Part shown: piece after piece, positions 24,534 through 36,359 of the stretch
How positions within the stretch are numbered: the first letter of the stretch is position 1
Layout: the number at the start of each line of letters is the position of its first letter
DNA from: Scortum barcoo
Lineage: Eukaryota; Chordata; Actinopteri; Centrarchiformes; Terapontidae
Assembly: GCA_023238725.1 (NCBI GenBank)
Contig: CM041540.1
Span: forward strand, 5,648,708 to 5,712,707
DNA: 64,000 nucleotides
Direction: 5' to 3'
Made by a program: the position numbers and the translations under genes
Notes under the pieces: generated by a model
Databases searched by the model: none
What the model saw: only the letters and a program-made list of their open reading frames with translations
Told to the model about the DNA's origin: nothing

Positions 24534-26300
24534 TGTCTATAAGAGCGTTTTAGACATACGTTCACGGTCCAACAGTACAGTCTCCCTTACACTGTGTCCC
24601 ACCTGTGCGAATTATATTGCCTCCAGTGCGCAGTGAAGCACAACTATGACCAGATTTCTCAAGGTGCCTCCTTTATCTTGACCTAAATAGAGCCGGAAAC
24701 TTGATGAGCAAGCAACTGTCCTTTCCACCTTCCACCATCATTTCTTTGGCTCAGATAGAGACACACTGCATCTCACTACTCCAGAGGAAACAAAAAAAAA
24801 AATCTTACAACAGAGACAAACTCTAACTTTGTTGTGTGCTGATGGATTTTACCTGTGAAGCTCGGAGCAACTACAATGTGATTACTCATGCTTAATAAAA
24901 AACATGCCAACTGACCCATCGTCCACATTATAGTAGAATTAGTAAATAAAATAAAATATAGGGAAAGCTACCCCCACTTGACAACAATGCTATCAGTATC
25001 CAAAACACCCTTTCTGTGGCAGTTCGGGGAACATCCATAGCGATGTGGGTTGGCTGACAGGTTAACAGGAGTCATTTCGAAAGGTTTAATAAGCACTTAC
25101 GCATGCACAAACACACACACACACATACACACTGCTGTCAGTCCCACAGAGCTCTGAGTGGGCGACTGGTGCCTCTTAAATGGAGTCCGGGGGCAAAAAT
25201 AAGTAGAGCGACCGTCTGTGCCGCGGCTTCCAGCGCTAAACAATGTTAATGCGACAGTGGATCTGAGGGGCTGCCGGACGCGGCCTTTTCATGATTAATG
25301 CTAATCTGGAAAATCCAGCCCAGATCAAGTCCCCAATGCTCTTCTTTACCTTGGAAAGGAGCCTTGAATACGTGAATATAAACCAGCCTTGTGTCAAAGC
25401 TAAGACTGTAATCTGCTGCACTGTCAGGAAACACCGGGCCTTTTTCTTTTAATATTGAACCCTACGGCAGTAACAAGCAGCTGTTTGACTATAAGAAGAT
25501 CCAAAAGGAAATCAGAATGGTCATTTTTACGATATTTCACAAAGGAAAAGCAAGCATAGAAAAAGCAAATGTTGACTTTGCCCCATTTGTATTCTCAGCT
25601 GTGTGTGCACGATTCAAAATGTTATATTTACTTCTCCTCCAGCTGTATAATAATATTTCTGTCACGTCATACATTTATAATGTATGCACAAAGAGAATAA
25701 TGTGTTTGCTCATCATCCGATTGTCTCCCAACATCCAACATTTCCAAATATTTTATGTGGGAGATCATAAAAGTGTCTCAAAAGATGCAACCCGCTGTAA
25801 AAGACGAATAAATAAAATAACTTATCACTCTTCTCGTAAAGGGGAACATTAAGTGACCGAGTCATTCAAAGTGCTGGGGGCATAAATGTCGACTGAGAAG
25901 CCTGAGATGTGACATCTCCAGTGGGAAATGTCTAATTGTCACCTTAATTCTATTTTTAAAGACTGTTTTATAGCGTTAAATCTTAATTAGCCCCTTTAGT
26001 ATCGCAAATGGATAAGACTCCAGTTCCAGAGAGTGGACAGGTTTCAATCACTAGCTGAGTTTCCTTCCTGTAACCGAAGCTCCGAGTGCGAAGGAGGAAA
26101 TCTAAGAGGAGACATATTGCAACCATACAAATGAAGTGGATATTGATACAATCAATCTTTCAGGACTATACGAGCACGTCTCTTTTTATTCCACCCGTGT
26201 GTTTGTATGCGTTGTGTGCCCTTTCTCCTTCCCACCCTCTCCCCTGATTGTTTTTACTTTATTTGCAAGTTCAGGCCCATCAGTCTTCTCCAGTGGCGCA

Positions 26301-26320
26301 GGGAGTGGGGGGAGGGAGGG
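26301..26320 (+). other. G-quadruplex-capable motif
   Basis: Four G runs of three or more with short loops: GGGAGTGGGGGGAGGGAGGG. Structure formation is inferred from the G3+N1-7 rule only. Confidence 0.6.
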
Positions 26321-27586
26321 AACAATCTCATAACTTTCTCATTACCGCCCCCAGCCTCATGAAGAATACCGCTGCTGCTCACAGATAACAGCAAACCTCG
26401 CTTTTGGGACACCAAATACCATTTCTGCAGCAGTTTTGCTTTCTGACTCTGAAACTCATTAAGTAATCCAATAACGGGGCAAAGGAAAATAAGGTTAAAG
26501 TTCTCGTGATAATGAAAAAAAAGGCTGAAACCGAGCACATGTAATACTTACGGTGAGTTCTGGATGGAAAAAAACAAATCGCACGGCAACAGGACAAGCA
26601 TAAATCCACATCACGCTTCAAAATGTTATTACTGATCATGTTCAATTAAAACCAGGAAATATTTGGATTTATGGAACAATTATCCTACACGGAAGGAGAA
26701 ACGAAAACTCTTAACATCGACTTCAGAAAGTTTGTGTGCAAGCGAATTACTTTAAATACTCATTAAGGGGGCGGCCAGCTTCTCCAAAGGCCAGATCATC
26801 ACGGCGGCGGTGATGGATGGAAATAAAAGCTGTCCTGACTGTTTTACTGAGAGGACGCACGCCGTTTCCCAAACACACCATCCATCCTCTGTGAACGTGG
26901 ACACTGCGAGCACTACGTCTTCTGGCCTGTCACCGGCAAACAGCAGAGACCTGCACTTGATCACACGCCTTAATTGGCCCCCTGACATCGCCAACGCACG
27001 CTCAGACGACCACGCGCCAAACAAATGAAGCTCCAGGTTAACACGCGCACGACCTGTCGCAGCCAGCCATCTTTGATTCAGGGTTTTAAAAAAAAAAGGG
27101 GGGAGTGGGGGGAATCTGTGCTGACGAGGTGAAGACAGCTACTACCATCCGTGTTTAAAACTGTGCATCTTGATATCAAACTTCCCCAGCGCAGAAAACC
27201 ATCTGTTTCCATCATTATTGACACCGGCTGCTGCTTTTAACCTGATAAAGCCCATTATGAAATCGGAGGGAGTCCGCTGACACAAATGAGTCATGATTTA
27301 TAGCTTTGATTCGCCCTTCGCAGGAGAGCCAATTCATATTCCACCGGCGGAGGTATCAAGAGGAACGGGCGCAGGAATTATCACAGCTTCAGCGTCGCTT
27401 TGTCAAGCTCAATGGGTTCGTTTAGTGACTGCTCGAGACGTGTTGGGGGATATTGGAGGAGATGTACGAGCGGAGGCCCCGTGTGCAGCGGTGGATGCAG
27501 AGAAACGGGGAGCTGAAGAAGGAGCTTTTGTTGCATGAGACAGCAAGTTGGAGGTCGCGAGTTACTCAGCGTACTTCTTGTGACAT

Positions 27587-27601
27587 GGCACCATCTGCTG
27601 G
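27587..27601 (-). promoter_or_regulatory. CTCF-like motif, reverse orientation
   Basis: On the minus strand it reads CCAGCAGATGGTGCC. Fourteen of 15 positions fit CCASYAGRKGGCRSY; the one mismatch is T for the core C, a position that usually matters. It faces the forward motif at 3135-3149. Confidence 0.3.
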
Positions 27602-28468
27602 GCAAAGACGAGCATTACTGGAAACAGCAGAATAACTCTTCCTGTGTCAAGTCAAAGAGCTGAGATTACTGTCCGATTAGTGTAAAATGATATTTATTTT
27701 GAAGATTTTATTCTCAGGTCTATTGAGAGAATTTGCACAATTTGATTAATAATAACCACACACACATATACATAAACTGTATTCCCAGTTAAAAAGGAGC
27801 TACATAATATGGTGAATTTGTTAATATTAATCCTTAAGATTGGCAAAGTGATGTATGTGTATGAGTTCTCGGTTGTCCTGCTGTTGAAGTGAACAGTGAA
27901 GTTAAGTTAAGATGAAGAGGTTTACGCATGCTTTTTCTTTACCCCATGATCCAAAATTACTTTAAACTGAGAAAAAGCAGCATTATAAAGAGGAAGAGTT
28001 GATTAAACTAGGGATGTTTAAATAAGTACAGATACAAAAATGTTGAATAATTAACACAATGTGTGCCAATGCTTGACCTTATGCATCTGTTACCTGCCAA
28101 TGTAGTCATTTGAATTTTCAGAAAATGTACGATCTATGATGATCATGATTAATAACTATATCACACTATGTATCCTTACATGTTACATATATGTTTTTAT
28201 TTTAATCACTTGTCTTGTCACTATTAAAGGACACTGCCCTCCAAAAATAAAGCGCGGTACAGGATTATATCCAGTTAAAAATGTTTCTTAGAGCTTAAAC
28301 ATCCATTAGAAAATGTACCTATATGCAAGTGAGACCAACACTGCTGATTTCCCATGATTCATCTTATTTCTGCTGCTCATCAGCACGTATGAAAATCCAA
28401 TCTAAACTGTAGTGTGCTGTTTAAATAACTTTACCGGATGTGAAGTTAGGGGGGATTTTTCCTTTAAC

Positions 28469-28470
<2 letters not shown>

Positions 28471-28499
<29 letters not shown>
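28471..28499. repeat. CT-rich simple repeat
   Basis: TC repeat with one extra T, 30 bases upstream of the small ORF at 28529. Confidence 0.95.
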
Positions 28500-28528
28500 G
28501 ACTGTGTGCTAACCGGTTTGGCCACAAG

Positions 28529-28693
28529 ATGGCAGGATCTCACAACAAGAGAAAGAATAACCTGACTGCAGACGTTAAACCAACAGAGAGAGGAGAAACT
28601 GATTTCATGAATGATCTTGCCAAAACTCTGATGGACCTGGTCTCCCCACTGTTGTTGTTAACTTGGGTATGGTATAATCTTATATTTTTGTAG
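28529..28693 (+). CDS. Unrecognised small ORF, 54 codons, possible retroelement or small-protein remnant
   Basis: The ATG at 28529 sits in a strong start context (GCCACAAGATGG). The frame gives a basic, polar start (MAGSHNKRKNN), an acidic middle (ERGETDFMNDL), then an amphipathic to hydrophobic end (AKTLMDLVSPLLLLTW), and stops at TAG 28691-28693. A GT lies after the Trp codon (TGG|GTATGG), so the final residues could be intronic read-through. Upstream are a CT-rich tract (28471-28499) and an ETS-like CCGGATGTGAAG (about 28436-28447). The ATG overlaps an AAGATGGC YY1-like motif, as seen at retroelement 5' ends. I know no family match. It may be the start of a LINE ORF1, a small membrane protein, or chance. 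Confidence 0.2.
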   Translation: MAGSHNKRKNNLTADVKPTERGETDFMNDLAKTLMDLVSPLLLLTWVWYNLIFL

Positions 28694-28699
28694 AAACAT

Positions 28700-29303
28700 C
28701 TACTAATTATGTGGCACATTCAGGAACTCTGACACCATCTTATCAAATAGTTTAGGGGACGTGTGCAGCACCCATTCATTGCTCTTCTTGTTATTTGATA
28801 GGGACAAATATAAAACTCATTCCCATATGAGGATCAGTTCAGTCATATTTCAGACCAGTTGAGTACACCGCATTAAAGATGTACCCTTATCTATTTTTTC
28901 AACCTTCAGGTGTCCGTAACATTTTTGTACTCTAATTGCTGCTATCTGTCATTTCTTGTGCCGGGATGAGCTGTGCACTTTCATTCAGACAGGAAGCGGG
29001 GCTGTCTGCGTGCATCTACTGTAAAGCCGCCGCGATCGACAGACGCCTCATGTCACCCATCAGGATGAAGCATCCTCCCGCACTCAAACGCACAATCCAT
29101 ACGAGCCGCTCTCGAGGAAGCAGCACCCTATCGGAGCAGCAATTTGCAGCAGCTACAATAATCCCTCACAGTGGGGTGGCTTGCAGCTGGCCGCAGCCAG
29201 AGCCTCCAATCATGCTCAGCCCGGCTCCCCAAAAATGATGTATTTTGGAATGTATTTACTGCATGATCAGACTTTGCTTTCATTGATATGCACCATTGAT
29301 GTT
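28700..29303. other. Stretch between the small ORF and the Tc1 fossil
   Basis: AT-rich to about 28950, then a GC-richer block (28960-29240) with a 100-codon plus-strand frame that has no recognised domain. An 11-base unit, ATTGATGTTAC, is repeated at about 29293-29314, beside the Tc1 remnant. Confidence 0.5.
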
Positions 29304-29749
29304 ACATTGATGTTACCTAGACAAAAAAGAAGAGGAAGGTGTTCTTCAAAAGATGGTTTGGCCCCCTCAGTCTCCAGACCTCTCTCCAACTGAGCTTGTG
29401 TGGGATGAATTGGATCGATCAGTCAGAAAAGCGCGTCCCACAAATCAGCAGTCTCTTATTGATGAACTTGAAGATTGGAATGAAATTCCTGGCACATACC
29501 TTAAAAAACTTGTTGGAACAAATGCCTCGTATATGCCATGCTGCTTGTTAAAGCCAGAGGAGGTTACTTTGAAGAAAGCAAAGTCTAAGCAAGAAAAACT
29601 CAAATACCTGATAATTATAGTAAAATGTCTTCTGATAAGTTACTCTTTATGTAATAATCATGTTTATTTTGTTGCAAAGTATACCAATGAAACTATCATC
29701 TTTTTTGTACAAATTTGATCTTGCTTCCAGACTTTTGGCCTGTAGTGTA
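29304..29749 (+). pseudogene. Tc1/mariner transposase fossil with 3' inverted-repeat end
   Basis: Only the C-terminal part of a Tc1-like DDE transposase remains. EEEGVLQKMVWPPQSPDL then ELVWDELDR begin around 29328, and the Glu of that block corresponds to the last catalytic acidic residue of the DD34E triad. The frame then breaks: LEQMPRICHAAC (near 29515-29550) lies in a second frame and GGYFEESKV (near 29560-29590, ending TAA) in a third, so there are at least two indels. The N-terminal DNA-binding domains and the first two catalytic Asp residues are absent. After an AT-rich 3' tail the copy ends in ACTTTTGGCCTGTAGTGTA (29731-29749), which resembles the terminal inverted repeat of fish Tc1 elements. 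No 5' terminal repeat was found. It is a dead, 5'-truncated copy with no expected activity. Confidence 0.85.
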
Positions 29750-30249
29750 TATATATAAATTAAGTTTGAGGAATACAACTAAAACTTTCTTTTTTTTTCA
29801 TTTAACAAAATATTCCACATTTATTTCTCAGCTGTTAAAGTTGTCCTCACACAAGAAACTGTAAACTAATATATTTGGTACACAACATGTATGCTGGACT
29901 TGGACTACATGACATTTATGTTTTTTTGCTCTTTATGTAAAATCGTCCAATATTTCACAAAATGAAAATTCAGTCCAATGTTTTTTCTTTCAAACATCAG
30001 TAAACACAGCTTTTTAAACTGGCTTAACAAACCTGTAGGATTTTACATGTCCTGGATATTATTATGTCATCAGTCATTAAGCTGGTTTTACTTTTTAGTG
30101 TATAATTCTAATACGGTCTCTCACGTCCTTTGGAAAAACATGTTGTAACTGTGTTGAGAAAAATTGCTTTACAAATAAGTTGTGATTATTATTGTGTCCA
30201 AAAATGAACACAAATGAGTATAGCTGATACTGTTTTTTTCGTCTTTCCT

Positions 30250-30335
30250 GCCAGATTAATCATCTTACAAAGCCTCAGATTTATTTTGTGACCCTCGGAG
30301 GGGATGTGGCCCGTATGTTGAGAACCATAGCATTA
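30250..30335 (+). repeat. Teleost interspersed repeat, family C (3' end)
   Basis: GATTAATCATCTTACAAAGC, CTCAGATTTATTTTGTGACC, then GGAGGGGATGTGGCCCGTAT and TTGAGAACCATAGC form the typical end of a fish repeat whose copies finish in 'gttgagaaccactg'. A family D copy follows directly. Confidence 0.6.
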
Positions 30336-30339
30336 TATT

Positions 30340-30592
30340 TTATACCTTAAGTAACTATAGTATTTAAAACTACCCTTCAACTAGCTATGACATTAAAATG
30401 CTGCTCACACACCGATACATCAATACTAACAATCTAATAATTTACTTCAGGTATATTTTCCTGATAATATGTCTCTAAATGTACTTAAGTGCAATTTGAA
30501 TGCAGGGTTTTTACTTTTAACTTGTTAAGTGTTCACATTGTCATACTGGCACTTCTACTTGAGTAAAAGGATGTAAATACTTCCTCCACAAC
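30340..30592 (+). repeat. Teleost interspersed repeat, family D
   Basis: The right end is diagnostic: TTTTCCTGATAATATGTCTC, AAATGTACTTAAGTGCAATT, TGAATGCAGGGTTTTTACTT, then CTTGAGTAAAAGGATGTAAA and TACTTCCTCCACAACT. This ending is very common in percomorph genomes. It abuts the family C copy at 30250-30335. Confidence 0.7.
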
Positions 30593-33500
30593 TACGTGTG
30601 CGAATGTTTATCTGCAACTCCGCTTCCTCCCCAACAAATGAGACCTTCTGTGATCTCACTACACATTACCGCCTGCTATAATTAAACACTCCAGCACTCG
30701 CCATCCCTCTCACCTTATCTCGGACTAACACCGTCCTTGGCCCACTGACCGCCGCGACTCGCTCAGTCAGAACACAGCCGTTTCTTCTCCGGGCACTAAT
30801 GAAGTAGGAAATAACCTTTAGCTGTGTGACATTTCACAGCTCCCACTATTGTACGGCATCGGCGAAATGTTCTGAGAGGAGCCGCTGGTTCCCAGGGTCG
30901 ATATCAAACGTCTTCCATCTGGATTTACGCGTTCACATGCACGATCTAGACTGTTAAAACCAAAGTGTTCCTTGATCCAAAAAGTCTGATTTAGTCTAAA
31001 TCCTGCTTTTATCAAGGCAGGAAGGTAAGTTCCAATAAAACACGGTGAAGTAGGGGACTTGGTTCGGTGAAATCCCTGCGCGCTAATCCAGATCTGACAC
31101 ATGAATTGCCCTCTAAGACTTGACACAGGGCTTTTTTCTCAAACACCTTAAAACAGCTCTGAGGAAACAGCCGGGCCAGGTTTCCATCGCTGCCCTCATC
31201 TCCGGTTTGATACGCGCTGCCCTGCGGTCTCGAAAGCCTAAAAACTGCACTTGATATCGGATGAGGAAGAGGAGCCCTCCCCCCCGGTTCCCACCCCATT
31301 CAGAGCTAAGACAATAATGAGATGCCGAGCCCGTTGCACTCAATTTCCCAAATTAAAGAGTCTCCACGGGGCTTCTGCGGGTTAGCGGAGAGAGCAACTT
31401 GGAATAGGTGAGGCTTTGGCTTGAGCGGGTATTTTTCTGTGCTTACAGTGAGCTATGAGTCCTGAGAAGTGTGTGTGCTTGTTTAAATACCACGTCCTTT
31501 TTCTACATTTGGCCCCGAACGGCAAGATACAAAAGCCAGCAGTTAACCTGTTAAGGAGCCGCGGAGTGAAAATGCAGCCCTGTGCACAAGGCTTTTCTAC
31601 GCTTGAATAGCGCCTGTCCCCACACTTGCGATGTGGCAATTTGATTAAACACATACATTAAGGAATATGCAACACAAAAGCACATGGCTGAAATGAAGGA
31701 GCTGAGCTTCAGTGTTCATTCTTGAGTTGAAAAATTACCTCAGCATGCCCTCAGCTATGAATGAACCTTAAGGTGAGGTGGTTTTGTCCCCTATTTTTCA
31801 CTTTCTCAAGGTCAAGAACGAACTCGCTTCATATTGAAGGGGAGGAGAGGCTACTTTTAAAAATATAAGTTTGACAGTTGAGCAAACTGCATCCACTGTG
31901 ATATGATCCAAAGCTCCAGAAGAGTTCAGAAAAGGACCTTGCAAACCCAGAATACTGATGGTTTTAAAATTGGATTTTGACCCTTGTCAAAGAAATCTTT
32001 TATTTCAAGATAAGGTGTTGAAACAGGACTCACCTCGAGACCTTCATTAATGGTGGTTGATATCGTGCTTTAATGCTGCATATTCATTTTCAAGTAAATC
32101 AGCTAAAACAAAAGCTTTGGGGGGTTCCTGGAGTTCAGGGGCCCTGAAGGTGTTTGCAAAGTTGGCACTAAAGCCTCGCACAACACCCCACGTCTTAACA
32201 CAGTGCTGCAGCTTTCTGCACCCAAAACACGGAACGGAGAACAAAACGATGAATGAGAGCTTTGACTTTGTGTCCTGCAGTTTCTCTGCGGGAGTGAATG
32301 AGAGCAGGAAGGTTATTTACCTGTGGTGAAAGAGGCCACGATCCGACAGACCAGGAGGAGCAGCAGGTGCAAAGAAAGAGAGAAAAGAGAGGAAGACACT
32401 TGATCAGGGAAACATTTAAAACTTTGCTCGCAGTGGCGTGAATTAAATAAACAGAGTGGAAGATGAGGTGGCAAAAAAAAAAAAAAAAAAACTGCTCGTA
32501 TTTAAGACGTCTAAATTGAGGATGCTGAATGACAACGTATCTTGTCGGGTTACGCTTCGCTAAACCAGCTGTTGCTTGCCCTTTTCAACGACACCCACGC
32601 GCTCGTCTCCTGGATGGGCTGAAGAAAAGAAACGCCGCTAATGGAAGACTCGAACGTCAACCTCCACCACCCAACACACACACACACTGATATGAATGAA
32701 GGGAATGACACACGTAGAGCAGCCAGCGTTCGAGAGCATCAAACAAACACTTCACAGGGCGCTCTGCTCCCGTGCAGCCTCCGATTGAGCGATATCTTTA
32801 TTTCTGTCGCCCATCTGCCTCCCCTTTTTCCCTTTCATTCTCCTTCCCATCTATTTTCTCCTCTGCCTCTTCTTTTCACTCTTTTATTTGACTCCGGGAA
32901 CATAATTGAATCTCATGAAGACTTCTTTTTTTTTATTGCCGTGACAAAGTGCTGTAAAGGCTCGTCTCCAACACGGTAGGGATCAGCTGAGAGGTTGCTT
33001 TGGATTCTCAAAATAACTTGGGGGCGGGGGGTAAAAGGCTTCTTAGCTCAGTGATGTTAGACAGAGAGAGAGAGAAAGTCTCAGTTTTCTGCTTTTTTCT
33101 TCTATTTTTTTTTTTTTTTTTGACAACCAAATTGCTTTCGTCTTGTTCTATCGCAGTAAACTTTGCACTCCTCTCCACCTTTCTTCCTCCCTCCTACTCC
33201 TCCTCCTCCTCTCTCCTCCTCCCTCCGTAAATTGTAAATTCGTGCCTCGTAAGTGCTCGTGTAATGCGATGGTGGACAAGAGCGGCCCCCCCGTCCACAA
33301 ATGGAAAGAAATGGAAAGGGATGGAGAGGACAGAGTCACCCAGCGGAAGAAGAGCGCAAACCCAATTCACCTCTGAGGGGGCAGAGATGCAGCGGGCGTG
33401 TGGTTTTTCAGCCACTATTTGTCACGCAACAACTCCTCCTCCAAAAAATCTGTGCTATTTGACTCTATTTTCAAGTTGTTTCACCTGCTCCTTTATCTGT

Positions 33501-35247
33501 ACTTTATCTGCAGAAATCAGACAAATACATCAAAACAGCTTGTGCAAGACCAAACATATTATTATAAAAACATACTGTGTCACATATATAAGTGTATTTT
33601 TTCAGGGGGGGGTATTTGCCTTAAACAGTGTGTTTGTGTTCTCCGGCCGCTCAGACGTGACATGCGTGACTTCCATTACTGATGACCTCTATTTTTACTG
33701 CTCTGTCTGTCACATGACGCGGCCTCTTAGTCACACACACACAAACACACTCACACATGGCTGGGCGTACTGTGGACGCTCACACGTCTGCATTATAAAA
33801 TACACATTTACCTCCGCGACTGCACGCTAACGTCAGCCCGCCTCCTCTTCCTCTCATTACCGCCCTTCCTCTCCTCCCTCAGAAATGTCAGCCCCCTCAC
33901 GGAAAAAAAAAGTCTCCTCACGTGTGCCGCGCCATTTGGCATTTAAATATCAATGCTGAAGTGCGGCCTTGGCTTGAGACGCAGAGTTCATAAGAGAGGT
34001 TCGAGGATGAGCGATGGCAGCGAGCTGCAGCGGGTCATGGGTCACGATGGGTAAAGTACAAAAACAATGGAGAAGGGGACTCACAGAATGACCACTGTGA
34101 TTACTGGGGTCTTTTTTTTTTATCCTTTATTTATCTACAAAAGATGCTGCCCTCTCACGTGATCTAAGTGAAGCTATAGAGATGAATTTCCTTTTTAACA
34201 TCACCCCATACGTTTATATTTACTAATCCCATTGACGTTAGAGGTTTATTATTGTGGCAATTGTGGCTGAATCAAATCCGAACCACGTAGACCGGGAAGT
34301 GTCTTGACGTGAGACGAAATCAAACCATAAATAAATCGATCCCAGTGTCGACCAACATAATGGGCGTTGAACTTTACCGCAAATGACCACGCCAAAGGTC
34401 GGAGCCTACGGGTGGACGCTGGGGTGAAACTGCACTGCGAGATCGGCAGCAGCAGGTGATTACAGCGGTTACTGCTGGACAGCACTAACGAGACAGCCCG
34501 CCTACGTCGCGCCGGTCGCTCAAACCAGTGACGTTTCAGCTGGCAAGGTCACTCCTCTGACCCCTACGCTCCGACAGCGCCATCAGACCGTTGTCAGCAG
34601 CGGCTTTGGGAGGTTTGGTGCTAGCCCGAGGTCACGAATGGGGAGCTGAGCGGGCTTGGACGGGTGATGCGTGGGTTTGAAACGCTGCATGGAAGCAACA
34701 TTACGGAGACCACACACACACATACACACACATCAACATACATGTATGGACTGTGATGCCACAGCAGTGTGTGAATGTAATGCATGTGACGGAGAAACAA
34801 AGAGAGAGAGAGAGAGACAAAGCGCTTTGTGCTTCACCCTCGTTGAGGGGAGAGATGAGATGTGTCCAAACAGAGATGGTGACATCACTTCTTGGCAGGC
34901 GGCTCTGAGGAGACCGTGGTGCCGGGGCCAGGGACATGCGCTCATCCAATCACAAAATGAGCCACTGTATCTGTGTGAGTGCGTGTGTGTGTGTGGCATG
35001 CTGGGACCAGGTCAGTCAGCACATGCTTCCCACAGCTAGTCCTTAATCAAACAGAGGGAGGTCGACCCACAAGAAGTAATGGGAGTACAGTGTGTGTTGA
35101 CACGTGCGTTTTTTTTTCTCACATTGTGACAAAAACAAATAGCAAAACAATGTGTCTGTGTCGGTGAAACAAAAAAAGTGATTTATACAGTGTGTCCACC
35201 TGTGAGTGTGTGTGTATACACATGTACAGTACAAGAGGGGAGAAATA

Positions 35248-35273
<26 letters not shown>
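35248..35273. repeat. (TG)13 microsatellite
   Basis: Uninterrupted TG repeat. The whole stretch 34970-35480 is rich in shorter TG and AG runs. Confidence 0.97.
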
Positions 35274-35278
<5 letters not shown>

Positions 35279-36338
35279 TGTAGGCAGAAATGGACCAGCG
35301 AGGCAAAAATACTAAAAAAAAAAGCCATTTGGGAAAGATTTTAGGACGCGCCTGAGAAGCGCAAGCAAGAGAGGAGAGAGAGAGGAGATGGTGGTGAAGG
35401 TCTGAGAGTGAGCTGAGCAGTGTGTGTGTGTGTGCATGGAGGTGAAAGCGATGGAAAGAGTGCCTGATGTATGTGTGTGTGTGAGAGAGAGATATAGTGC
35501 TGGCGGTAAGGTGAAAAGGATAAAGACAAAGCAGAGTATGGGAAGAATAAAAGCGAGGGGAAGCTAGGTCATGTTGCCTTATGTAATTTACAGGTCAGCG
35601 CCGTGTGCTGTGTTTGAGAAACTAATCTTTTTTTGTTGAAAGTTTTTTTTTTTTTGTAAGGAGAACTAATGAGAACTGGCACGTTTGGATTCAAGTTCCT
35701 CATCCAGTAGCTGAAACGTTGTGAAATCTGTTCTGAAATCAGACAGAGTGAAGTGATTTGGTCCCTTTTTTTCTGGCGCATCTTACAAACTCAAAACTTT
35801 TACTCACATTTGGCTTCAAGAAAACACCGGTACAGCCAATTTCAAATGCCAATGTGAGTCCGTGCGGATAAAAGGCGGATAAAAGCCAAAAGAGACTCAC
35901 TGCTCACTGTTCAGCATACCTTCAAACCGCACGCACTGACACATTTCTGAATCCGGTTAAGTTAGGAAATGCTAAACAGCGCCTTCAGACTTCAGCCCAC
36001 GCCCATCACTTACTTAAAAAAGAGACTGTTCATTTAGGGTGGAGGGTACAAATGACTCAGATTTGATGCAAATTTTTCATTTCACAGAGAATAAATATCC
36101 TTTATTGTGTAAAAAAAAAAAAAAAAGGAGGAAACTGAAGCTTGGTGTTAGATTTAAGATTTTAATATTAGTCTCTGATCCAGATTTTTACTATTACAGT
36201 GCACCGCTTTATTTACAGAACATCAGACTAATGAAGTGTAATAAACTCCTTTTTTTCCCCCCCCCCATCTTTCATTCTTTGCCTCAAAACTAGCTCTTGC
36301 ATCAGTAATGATTGCACACATCTTTATACACCTTATTA

Positions 36339-36359
36339 ACACACACACACACACACACA
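36339..36359. repeat. (AC)10 microsatellite
   Basis: Uninterrupted AC repeat. Confidence 0.95.

Larger units (their letters stand above)
24534..28470. other. Intronic stretch, no gene seen
   Basis: Apart from one G-quadruplex motif and the reverse CTCF-like motif, I see an ACAC run near 25109-25130 and a G-rich run at 27098-27114. No coding exon recognised. Confidence 0.5.

Noticed and set aside
33264..33830. 188-codon plus-strand frame
   Set aside because: Crosses AC-rich and T-rich low-complexity sequence (HTHTNTLTH), has no domain, and other long frames overlap the same bases.
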